Shown one piece after another: positions 41,290 to 48,042 of a stretch of 48,809 nt of DNA (the stretch's first letter is position 1; every line of letters starts with the position of its first letter). The DNA is from Planctomycetota bacterium. Its GTDB lineage: Bacteria; Planctomycetota; Planctomycetia; Gemmatales; Gemmataceae. The stretch is taken from positions 1 through 48,809 of the forward strand of contig JACPZP010000211.1 of NCBI GenBank assembly GCA_016195405.1. The letters run 5' to 3'. The position numbers and the translations under genes were made by a program. The notes beneath the pieces were generated by a model. That model saw only the letters and a program-made list of their open reading frames with translations. It was not told where the DNA came from and did not search any database.

Positions 41290-42681
41290 ATGCCCGAGCC
41301 GGCTGACTCCATCCTCGATCCGTTGACCCAGAGCGGCATTATCTCCGCCGAAGACGCACTTACCGTGCCTCCCGAGATGGCCGAGAAGACCGTGGACGCC
41401 GTCGCCCAGCATCTGGTCGACAAGCAGCTTATCACGGGATTTCAGGCCCGCGCGTTCATCGAGGGCCGGACCGCCAACCTCGTCCTCGACGATTATGTGA
41501 TTATCGACAAGCTGGGCGAAGGCGGCATGGGCACGGTCTACAAGGCTCGCCATCGCCGCATGGATCGTCTGGTGGCCCTTAAAGTGCTCTCGCCGGCAAC
41601 CATGGATTCGCCCGAGGCGATCAAGCGCTTCCATCGCGAAGTGCAGGCGGCGGCTAAGCTCACGCATCCGAACATCGTTGCCGCCTACGACGCCGGCGAC
41701 CACGATGGCGTGCATTTCCTGGTGATGGAGTTGGTAGACGGCGAGAACTTGAATCAAGTGGTGCGAACGCACGGCCCGCTTCCGGTTCGCCAGGCGCTGG
41801 AATGCGTGCTCGAGGCGGCGCGCGGGTTCGCCCACGCTCACGCAAAAGGCATCATCCATCGGGACGTCAAACCGTCGAACCTGATCCTGATGAAGCCGCA
41901 AGAATCCGGCACCCACGTCAAGATTCTCGACATGGGCCTGGCTCGTTTCGACACAAGCCTGTTGACGGCGGCGGCCCCCGCGGGAAGCGCGATGACCCAG
42001 GCCGGCGTGATCATGGGCACGGCCGAATTCATGTCGCCGGAGCAGGCGCTCGATCCTAAAGTCGCCGACGCCCGCTCGGACGTTTACAGCTTGGGCTGCA
42101 CGCTCTATTTTCTGTTGACAGGCGAGCCGATTTACCAGGGCGACACGCTGATGATCAAGATCATCGCTCATCGCGAGTCGCCGGTTCCCGCGCTCCAGTC
42201 ACGACGGCGCGACGTGCCGGCCATGGTCGAGGCGCTGTATCAGCGCATGGTCGCCAAAACTCCTGAGAGTCGTATTGCCAGCATGACCGAGGTCATTCGC
42301 GAGGTCGAGGCGTGCCTGGGAGAAAGCGCCGAACCCGGTCCGATCGTGGCCACGCTGAGAGCCAGAAGCCCCGAACCGGTTCCCTTGCTGGCGACGCTAA
42401 AAGACCAAAGCGCGCGGCAGGATGCTCCTTCGACCGATCACAGACGAGTGGCCAAAATGGACACGGCGCTATCGATTCAGACCGCGCCGCCCGAGAGCCG
42501 TCGTTGGACTCTAGGCGCACTGGTTGACGTTGTCCTTGCGACTTCCCTTGGCCTTGTACGCTGGACGATTACGGCGGCAGTTCGTCTCGGTGTCTGGGTA
42601 GTCCGATTCGTGCGCTATCTTTTCCGGAGAGGCGAGCGCGAAACGAAAGAGGCGCGCCGGGAGCGTGAGCGACCGGAGTGA
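41290..42681 (+). CDS. Ser/Thr protein kinase with C-terminal membrane segment
   Basis: This is a 463-aa kinase. The N-terminal ~65 residues (SGIISAEDALTVPP, then a QLITGFQARAFIEG helix) form a leader domain seen on Gemmata-type kinases. The kinase domain (about 66-330) has GEGGMGTVYKA, VALKVL, HRDVKPSN, DMGLAR (Met in place of Phe in DFG) and SPEQ. A hydrophobic stretch (about 410-447) near the end may anchor it. The last ten or so codons and the stop lie in the left arm of an inverted repeat (42650-42719). ATG 41290 is chosen over GTG 41281; neither has a clear ribosome site. Confidence 0.92.
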   Translation: MPEPADSILDPLTQSGIISAEDALTVPPEMAEKTVDAVAQHLVDKQLITGFQARAFIEGRTANLVLDDYVIIDKLGEGGMGTVYKARHRRMDRLVALKVLSPATMDSPEAIKRFHREVQAAAKLTHPNIVAAYDAGDHDGVHFLVMELVDGENLNQVVRTHGPLPVRQALECVLEAARGFAHAHAKGIIHRDVKPSNLILMKPQESGTHVKILDMGLARFDTSLLTAAAPAGSAMTQAGVIMGTAEFMSPEQALDPKVADARSDVYSLGCTLYFLLTGEPIYQGDTLMIKIIAHRESPVPALQSRRRDVPAMVEALYQRMVAKTPESRIASMTEVIREVEACLGESAEPGPIVATLRARSPEPVPLLATLKDQSARQDAPSTDHRRVAKMDTALSIQTAPPESRRWTLGALVDVVLATSLGLVRWTITAAVRLGVWVVRFVRYLFRRGERETKEARRERERPE

Positions 42682-42719
42682 CGCCATGCACTCCAGTCGC
42701 TTACGCTCCAGGCTCGCCT
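42650..42719. repeat. Imperfect inverted repeat with 31-bp arms at convergent gene ends
   Basis: Arms 42650-42680 and 42689-42719 pair with about five mismatches around loop acgccatg. It covers the end of the kinase gene and abuts the end of the truncated cyclophilin gene, so it may terminate both. Confidence 0.75.
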
Positions 42720-42723
42720 GAGT

Positions 42724-43005
42724 TTATTTGCGCTCGACGCGCAGGATCTTGATCGCCGGCTTCAGCGTCTGGCCCTCGGCGGGCGACGACTGGATTTGCC
42801 GCACGATGTCCATGCCTTGGACCACTTTGCCGAACGCGGCGAAACCTTGGCCGTCGGGGTTGCGTTTGCCGCCGAAATCCAGTTCGGGCTGAGCGCCGAT
42901 GCAGATGAAGAAATCCGAGGTTGCGGTGTCGGGACCGTCGCGGGCCATCGAGATCGTGCCGTCCTTGTGCGCGCGCTTGGTGTCGCACGTTCGCTCCAGC
43001 TTAAT
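42724..43005 (-). pseudogene. N-terminally truncated cyclophilin (peptidyl-prolyl isomerase)
   Basis: The frame reads IKLERTCDTKRAHKDGTISM, then ARDGPDTATSDFFICIG, PELDFGGKRNPDGQGFAAFG and VVQGMDIVRQIQ, which is the second half of a cyclophilin. The first half, with the catalytic Arg/Phe region (FHRVIPGFM-type), is missing. The only ATG (42948) would make 74 residues, too short to fold as a cyclophilin. The fragment begins within the stop codon region of the CMD gene, in another frame, as if a deletion joined the two genes. Confidence 0.8.
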
Positions 43006-44335
43006 TCGCCTTCTTGCCTGCCAGAATCGCGAACACGTTTTCCTGTTCGAGCGGGAACTGAAAGGCGTCGGCCACGCGCGTCATGTAGTTGCACCATGAG
43101 CCGTACCAAATGAGATCAATCGCCCGATTGAAGCCGAACGCGTCGACCAGACCTTTGACGTCCTTGTCCGAAACGGCAGCCGGCTCTTTGGCCTGCTTGT
43201 GGGCGAACTGAAGCGCCACGCGCTGGGCCGGCGGAAAACCCGACCAGTCGCCGCCGGCCAGTTTCTGAGTCAATTCCTGGATTTGTTCCTGCTTAAGGCC
43301 CGCGACCGCGAGCCCCATTTCGCTGTGGCCCATTCAGTAGAAGCATTCGTTGCTGCGCGTGATCACCCAGAACATGGAGTTGGCGAAGACTCGGTCGAGC
43401 TTGGATTCCTGTTGGAAGGTCCGCATGCAATCAAACCAGGCTTTGGTCAACATGGGCTGATAGCCCATGCTCACCCGCGACCAGACGATCAGCGACGCCT
43501 GCCCTTTTGCCTCCGGCGGAAGCTTGGCAAGCCGGCTCTCTTCCGGCATCGGCACGCGTGGCTTGCGGATCTTTTGAGCTTCGACAGCTTTGGCTAAATC
43601 GGCGGAACTGCGCTCCGACCAGACCGGGCTTTTGCCGGCGTCCGGCGCGTTCCGATTCTTCAGCGCCTCATCCCACGATGGTCGCGGCGGCGTGACGATT
43701 TTCGCCTGCATCTGCGAATCGAGGCGGACGTCAAGCGGCGGCAATGGGCCGCCCGGTTCAACTTCGACGCCCAGCGCCAGGAAGATGCGGTTCTGGAAGT
43801 TGGCGTAGGCCAGCGTGTGCACCATGCCGACAACGATTTCCGGGCCGAAATGCTTGAGCAGATCCTCGACCTCGGCGTCGGTCACGGCATATGCTTCCTT
43901 GGTCATTTTGCGGGCAAAATTCATTGCTGCACGATCCGCCTCCGAAAGCTCGCGCGGATCGCCGGTCAGCTTCTTTGTTTCAGGATCGCCGAGACCGGCG
44001 CGGCGCAAATCCGCCTCGGCATAGCGCCGGGCGTAGGCGCAGCCGATGGCGTCGGCGGCGGCCCAGCGTAATTTCCCGGCCAGCACCGGTCCGATGGGGT
44101 TTTTGCCGCGATGGACGTAGTCCAACTCCAGCATCGCCCCGGTTGTGCGCGGCAACGGCTTGATTAGGGTTCGCGCCCAAGCCGGCAGCGGCGGGTCCTG
44201 GCGATGGATATGCCGCCAAACCTCGTTGTTGTCCGCAGCTGGGAAACGCGCTTTGGACGTTGGACTGTCCTGGGCGCGCGCGAAGCCGACCGAGAGGGAC
44301 GTGATCGTCAAAACCGCGAATATGAGTTTTCGCAT
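43001..44335 (-). CDS. Secreted double-CMD (AhpD-like) protein with in-frame UGA: candidate selenoprotein
   Basis: Two open frames, 44335-43334 and 43333-43001, are contiguous in one frame and separated only by a TGA at 43336-43334 (codon 334). Together they encode 444 residues: a signal peptide (about 1-22), a first carboxymuconolactone-decarboxylase-like half (about 90-200) without a CxxC, and a second half with SNECFY-U-MGHSEMGL. In the AhpD/CMD family this place is Cys-x-x-Cys followed by His, so UGA replaces the second, peroxidatic-type Cys. A hairpin with a GGUC loop follows (43295-43316). I therefore propose selenocysteine at 334. A nonsense mutation or sequencing error is the alternative. 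ATG 44335 has GAGG upstream. Confidence 0.68.
43295..43316 (-). promoter_or_regulatory. Candidate bacterial SECIS hairpin
   Basis: The RNA folds as a 9-bp stem (5' GGGGCUCGC, 3' GCGGGCCUU; six Watson-Crick and three G-U pairs) closing the tetraloop GGUC at 43307-43304. The stem begins 17 nt and the loop 26 nt after the UGA. Bacterial SECIS elements generally have a small apical loop with G in its first two positions at about 16-37 nt from the UGA, and the E. coli fdhF loop also begins GGUC. The pairing is read from the sequence; the function is inferred. Confidence 0.6.
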
Positions 44336-44353
44336 TCGATGCCTCTTTGTCTT

Positions 44354-44453
44354 GGAGTGCGGCGACTGTTCGCCGCCTTGGGATTTTAGGATGGGCTTCG
44401 AGCCACTGCCTAAAATCCCAAAATCTCACAGCGGCGAATAGTCGCCGCACTCC
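44354..44453. repeat. Long imperfect palindrome upstream of the CMD gene
   Basis: A ~100-bp element with outer arms ggagtgcggcgac/gtcgccgcactcc and inner arms gggattttagg/cctaaaatccc. It fills the gap between the lipoprotein stop and the CMD gene start, so it could act as terminator for the former or affect expression of the latter. Confidence 0.75.
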
Positions 44454-44460
44454 GAAGTGG

Positions 44461-44853
44461 TTAATGCAGCAGGTCGCGGAACACGGTCAGGGCCGGACTG
44501 GTGCCGACGACATAGCTGACCGCCTTTTCGTGCGCTTGCCCGTCAGCATTGCGCACGATGATCTTTACGGAACAATACAAATTGGCGCCCTTGCTTTCGC
44601 CGGCGCCAAGAACGTCGTAGGACGCCAGGGCCAAACCGCCGTTCCAGTCGGGGTCCATTACCGTGACGGCGTCGCCGCCGGAGCGTAAAGTCTCCGGCCG
44701 GTCGCCGTTTTTCCATCGCTCCAAGGCTGTTGTCAAGGTATTCCTCGCCAAGTCCGGGTCCACGTCGTGCGATGGACGCGAGCAGCCGCTCAGGACCAGA
44801 CACAGTATTATGGCCGACAGCGCTGGGGCCATCTTTGTATGCAGGTTTCTCAT
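44461..44853 (-). CDS. Small lipoprotein, 130 aa
   Basis: It has a lipoprotein signal peptide (about 8-23) with lipobox LSGC, Cys24 being the lipidation site, so it should be anchored in a membrane facing the periplasm. The mature domain is about 105 residues with no family I can name. Its ATG lies two bases after the stop of the upstream DUF1559 gene, so the two are translated from one message. Such pairs of a DUF1559 pseudopilin and a small lipoprotein are common in planctomycetes. Confidence 0.82.
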   Translation of the reverse strand: MRNLHTKMAPALSAIILCLVLSGCSRPSHDVDPDLARNTLTTALERWKNGDRPETLRSGGDAVTVMDPDWNGGLALASYDVLGAGESKGANLYCSVKIIVRNADGQAHEKAVSYVVGTSPALTVFRDLLH

Positions 44854-44855
44854 GA

Positions 44856-45773
44856 TTAATAATCCCCCACGACTTCGCCGCCCGCGCGGGTTCCTAATGC
44901 GCGCCAGGTGGTGATGTCGATGCCATCGGTGACGAAGCGAACGCTGCCGTCGCCTAGGAGCAAGTTGACGCCGCCTTCGTGATAGCTGCTGGGCGGCATC
45001 GTCGCCTTGCCGACCAGGAAGAAACCGCACGACCGGCCATTGGGCGGCGAGATGTGCTGGTAGCGGTGCTGGCCGTCGATCCACGGCGCGCCCATGAACA
45101 GCGGGAACTGATTGGCGAGGTTGGTGATGTCGACGGCGGCGCACTTGGCGACGGCGTCATCCGCATTCGTCGGATTGAGCGGCGAGAAGAAAACGTCGGC
45201 AATGGGGCTAACGACGGCGTTGTTGCCATCGGCCAGGAGGCGCTCGCTAAAAAACGCGGTGTTGCTGGTGCCGTCAATGATGTCGGCGAAACGTACGCGA
45301 CCGCCGACGAAGAAGACGCCGTTGTTGGGGCCGATAAAGAGTTCGTTGGTGCCGCTGTTGGCCATGTAGTTGGTGGCGCCGCCCAGGCCGGCCAAGGCGT
45401 TGTGAATGTCGGAGGGGCAGCGAAACGTGCTTATCTCGATCATGCGGGCGGTGTCGTTGAGCGGATTGTGGCTGCCGACGTAAAAGTCAATCTTGTTGTA
45501 GATGTTGTCCTGTTCCAAGAACGGCAACAGCCGCGACAGGGCCGAAAAACTCTGTTTGGGGACGACATACTCCGCGCCCATCGGAAAACGCAGGTGGACA
45601 TCGTGGTAATTGTGAATTGCCAGGCCGATTTGCTTGAGATTGTTCATGCACTGAGTGCGGGCAGCCGCGGACCGCACCTTCTGGACGGCCGGCACCAACA
45701 GGCCGATGAGGATACCAATGATGGCGATGACCACCAACAATTCGATCAGAGTGAAACCGGTACGACGCTTCAT
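44856..45773 (-). CDS. DUF1559 prepilin-like protein
   Basis: This is a 305-aa planctomycete-specific protein. It starts with a type IV prepilin N-terminus (MKRRTGFTLIELLVVIAIIG), to be cut before Phe7 by a prepilin peptidase and N-methylated, then a single helix and the DUF1559 beta-rich domain, ending with the H-x9-DG segment (YHEGGVNLLLGDGSVRF) and the terminal TRAGGEVVGD. These proteins probably form pseudopilus-like or envelope surface structures. ATG 45773 has GGAGG six bases upstream. It is the first gene of a two-gene unit with the lipoprotein. Confidence 0.95.
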   Translation of the reverse strand: MKRRTGFTLIELLVVIAIIGILIGLLVPAVQKVRSAAARTQCMNNLKQIGLAIHNYHDVHLRFPMGAEYVVPKQSFSALSRLLPFLEQDNIYNKIDFYVGSHNPLNDTARMIEISTFRCPSDIHNALAGLGGATNYMANSGTNELFIGPNNGVFFVGGRVRFADIIDGTSNTAFFSERLLADGNNAVVSPIADVFFSPLNPTNADDAVAKCAAVDITNLANQFPLFMGAPWIDGQHRYQHISPPNGRSCGFFLVGKATMPPSSYHEGGVNLLLGDGSVRFVTDGIDITTWRALGTRAGGEVVGDY

Positions 45774-46054
45774 GGCTAACCTCCGAAGAAAAAACGATGA
45801 ACGATAAAGAAGAACGAGGTCAAGAACACCGGACTACCACGGCATCTTCCCTGACGGATTCGCACGCCGCGACCTTGGAGATGCGGCTTCGAGCCGTGCG
45901 CGCGGCTCTATTGGAAATTTGGAAGTTCATGGGCGGTGGCCGCTGGAGTTTGGAAGCTGCGATGCCTGGCCTAGGGGGTGAAGCGAGCGCGAAACGTAAA
46001 CGGGGCTTGTTGCGCGCGCACCCTCGACAGTCGAATCCCGCGGCTAGGACGGGA

Positions 46055-46486
46055 TTAGGAACGTGGCGGGTGGAAGATGGAGAGCGGTTGATTTTGCATT
46101 AGCATCGTGTCGAAACGCCCCGCGAATAGCCGGCCGTTTCGTTCGGGAAGGAGCAAAACCATGCAGAAGTGAGCCCAGTTTTCCTGGCCGCGCTCGACCG
46201 CAGTCGTTGGTGGAAGCGGCAACGGTTGTTCGCCGCCGGAGCATTGCGGTCCGCGGCACGGCTGCCTTCCGGGCTCCTGCGAATCTTGTGAGTCTTGAGG
46301 GCATTGGCGGCATGGCCGGGAAGAGGTCTGGGGCATGCCTGGACGATGAGGCGCCTTGCCACCGGCCGTCACGTAGTCGCCGCAATCGGCCCGCGCCTTT
46401 CCCGGCGCGAAGAAAGCGCTTGCCAGGAAGACCAGCGCGGCGCCGGCGAGAATTCGGGTCCAGTTTTTGGCGGAACGTGTGGCCAT
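46055..46486 (-). CDS. Secreted Cys/Pro-rich hypothetical protein, 143 aa
   Basis: It has a signal peptide with a twin Arg/Lys start (MATRSAKNWTR), a hydrophobic core (about 13-27) and an ARAD cleavage region. The mature part has several Cys (CGDYV, CRQCP, CRGPQC), Pro/Gln-rich low-complexity sequence, and a more ordered C-terminus (ENWAHFCMVLLLPE). I do not recognise a family. The frame opens earlier at 46516, but only the 46486 ATG gives a sensible signal peptide. Confidence 0.65.
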   Translation of the reverse strand: MATRSAKNWTRILAGAALVFLASAFFAPGKARADCGDYVTAGGKAPHRPGMPQTSSRPCRQCPQDSQDSQEPGRQPCRGPQCSGGEQPLPLPPTTAVERGQENWAHFCMVLLLPERNGRLFAGRFDTMLMQNQPLSIFHPPRS

Positions 46487-46568
46487 TTGGCTACCGAAAA
46501 TACTTGGATTCTCCACGGTAGCAGCCGTCGGCCGCGAATTGCAAGCAAAAAATCGAAGGAATCCTTCG

Positions 46569-47042
46569 TTACCACGCGAAGTGCGCGAACGCTTTGTTCG
46601 ACTCGGCCATTTTGATGGTGTTTTCGCGCTTGGTCATTGCCTCGCCTTCGCGGCGGTAGGCGGCCATCAATTCGTCGGCCAAGCGGAGCAACATCGGCCG
46701 GCCCGCCTTGCTGCGGGCGGCGCCGATGATCCAGCGAATCGACAGGCTTTGCTGCCGTGTCTTATTCACCTGCATCGGCACTTGATAGGTGGCGCCGCCG
46801 ACGCGCTTGGAGCGCACTTCGACCGACGGCTTGACGTGCTCGACCGCCTGGGTAAAAACCTCAATCGGACTGGCGTCGGGCATGCGCTTCTTGATCTGGT
46901 CGAGGGCGCCGTAGAAAATGCGCATGGCGGTCGCCTTCTTGCCCTGCCACATCAGGCAGTTGATGAACTTCGACGCCAGCTTGGAGTTGTACCGGGCGTC
47001 GGGTTTGAGATTGTCAGCGCTTGCCGTTCGTTTCCGAGCCAT
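46569..47042 (-). CDS. rpsG: 30S ribosomal protein S7
   Basis: S7 is the primary binder that organises the head of the 30S subunit at the E and P sites. The 157-aa protein has KLASKFINCLMWQGKKATA, the PSVEVRSKRVGGATYQVP block that covers the RNA-binding beta ribbon, and the terminal NKAFAHFAW region. Length is normal. It is part of a minus-strand rpsL - zinc-ribbon - rpsG group; usually rpsG follows rpsL directly. Confidence 0.97.
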   Translation of the reverse strand: MARKRTASADNLKPDARYNSKLASKFINCLMWQGKKATAMRIFYGALDQIKKRMPDASPIEVFTQAVEHVKPSVEVRSKRVGGATYQVPMQVNKTRQQSLSIRWIIGAARSKAGRPMLLRLADELMAAYRREGEAMTKRENTIKMAESNKAFAHFAW

Positions 47043-47058
47043 GGTTTCTACCTAATCT

Positions 47059-47093
47059 GTAGGGTGGGCCTCGCTGCGCTTGACCCACCCTAC
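47059..47093. repeat. gtagggtggg palindrome
   Basis: Arms gtagggtggg (47059-47068) and cccaccctac (47084-47093) around a 15-bp loop, placed between the zinc-ribbon gene and rpsG. This type of short palindrome is widespread in bacterial intergenic regions. Confidence 0.7.
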
Positions 47094-47098
47094 TCAAG

Positions 47099-47335
47099 TT
47101 AGTTGAGCGATGGTTCCGGTATCAGTTTGAATTTCCGCGCCGGCCTGACGCCGTGGAGGCTGCCGTCCAGGGGCGTGAAGTATATCTCGTTGAGGTCGCC
47201 GCAAGTAGGGCACGGGATGGCGACCGAAGCGATGCCGCCTTGGTACATGCCCTTGCCGCCGCACTGGAGCGTCACTCCGAGAGGATTTTGGCACAGGCAA
47301 CAGGTGAAGTCGAGGTCGATGGTTAGCTCCCGCAT
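47099..47335 (-). CDS. Small zinc-ribbon protein between rpsL and rpsG
   Basis: This is a 78-aa protein with two Cys pairs, C12-x2-C15 (in TCCLC) and C42-x2-C45 (CPTC), plus Cys13 and Cys25, typical of a zinc ribbon. The middle has a Gly-rich turn (CGGKGMYQGG). ATG 47335 has GGGAGG eleven bases upstream; a longer frame starting at 47551 overlaps rpsL and is less likely, although a GTG in that extension could be used. Its place in the ribosomal operon suggests a ribosome-linked role, but this is only a guess from context. Confidence 0.65.
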   Translation of the reverse strand: MRELTIDLDFTCCLCQNPLGVTLQCGGKGMYQGGIASVAIPCPTCGDLNEIYFTPLDGSLHGVRPARKFKLIPEPSLN

Positions 47336-47474
47336 GAACGAGGGATCCTCCCCAGGGATTAAGTTCGCACGTCCGCCTACGGGCTTCCACAATGTTGCTC
47401 TCGCATGAACGATTTCGCAAACGTGTGGCGTCGTTAGGGGGATGGCTTTCACGATGAGGCATCCACGGTGCGGC

Positions 47475-47849
47475 TTACGTGCCTTCCTTCTTTGCCCCGT
47501 ACTTCGAGCGAGCTTGCTTGCGATCCGCGACGCCCTGCGCGTCCAGGACACCGCGGACGATGTGGTAGCGGACCCCGGGCAGATCGCGCACGCGGCCTCC
47601 GCGCACCAAGACGATGGAGTGCTCCTGCAGATTGTGGCCCTCGCCGGGAATGTACGCCGTCACTTCGGTGCCGTTGGAGAGGCGTACGCGGGCCACCTTG
47701 CGCAAGGCGGAGTTGGGCTTCTTCGGCGTCATGATCTTGACTTGCAGGCAGACTCCGCGCTTTTGCGGGCAGCCGACCAGCGCCGGATGCTTGGGCCTGC
47801 GATATTGTTGAGTGCGTGCCTTGCGCACCAATTGATTGATCGTCGGCAT
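47475..47849 (-). CDS. rpsL: 30S ribosomal protein S12
   Basis: S12 sits at the decoding centre and controls accuracy; it is the streptomycin-resistance locus. The 124-aa protein begins MPTINQLVRKAR and has GVCLQVKIMTPKKPNSALRK with the Lys that matters for streptomycin, and PGEGHNLQEHS. The start ATG 47849 gives the standard N-terminus; seven extra codons upstream are not native. It is the first gene of the minus-strand ribosomal group, with a good promoter candidate upstream. Confidence 0.97.
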   Translation of the reverse strand: MPTINQLVRKARTQQYRRPKHPALVGCPQKRGVCLQVKIMTPKKPNSALRKVARVRLSNGTEVTAYIPGEGHNLQEHSIVLVRGGRVRDLPGVRYHIVRGVLDAQGVADRKQARSKYGAKKEGT

Positions 47850-47884
47850 TCCGTACTCCAATCCCGTCAAATTCAGAAGAAGTT

Positions 47885-47913
47885 ACGGTATGCGAGCTTG
47901 CACCGCCGGTCAA
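47885..47913 (-). promoter_or_regulatory. Candidate promoter of rpsL
   Basis: On the minus strand, TTGACC (47913-47908) and TACCGT (47890-47885) are 17 bp apart, 36 bp before the rpsL start. The -35 matches five of six; the -10 only three. Confidence 0.4.
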
Positions 47914-48042
47914 GACATTTTTTTGCGGCGGCGCCAGCCAACGAAAAACTTGTGCGTCGGGGTTGGATTCTTCTCTACAATTCTTCTACGGTTTGTCGCG
48001 GCTCCTCCAGTCGGCAGCCGTGTTTGCCCATCGAGGTGTTCC

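Noticed and set aside
42724..42948. 74-aa intact small cyclophilin gene
   Set aside because: Lacks the whole first half of the cyclophilin barrel and the catalytic Arg, and has no ribosome site; called a pseudogene.
43001..43333. Independent 110-aa CMD gene starting at ATG 43333
   Set aside because: That ATG is directly after the UGA in the middle of the redox motif and has no ribosome site of its own; a single gene with UGA explains the data better.
45797..46102. 101-aa plus-strand frame between the DUF1559 gene and the secreted gene
   Set aside because: No ribosome site and mixed low-complexity sequence, and it includes the repeat motif at 45985.
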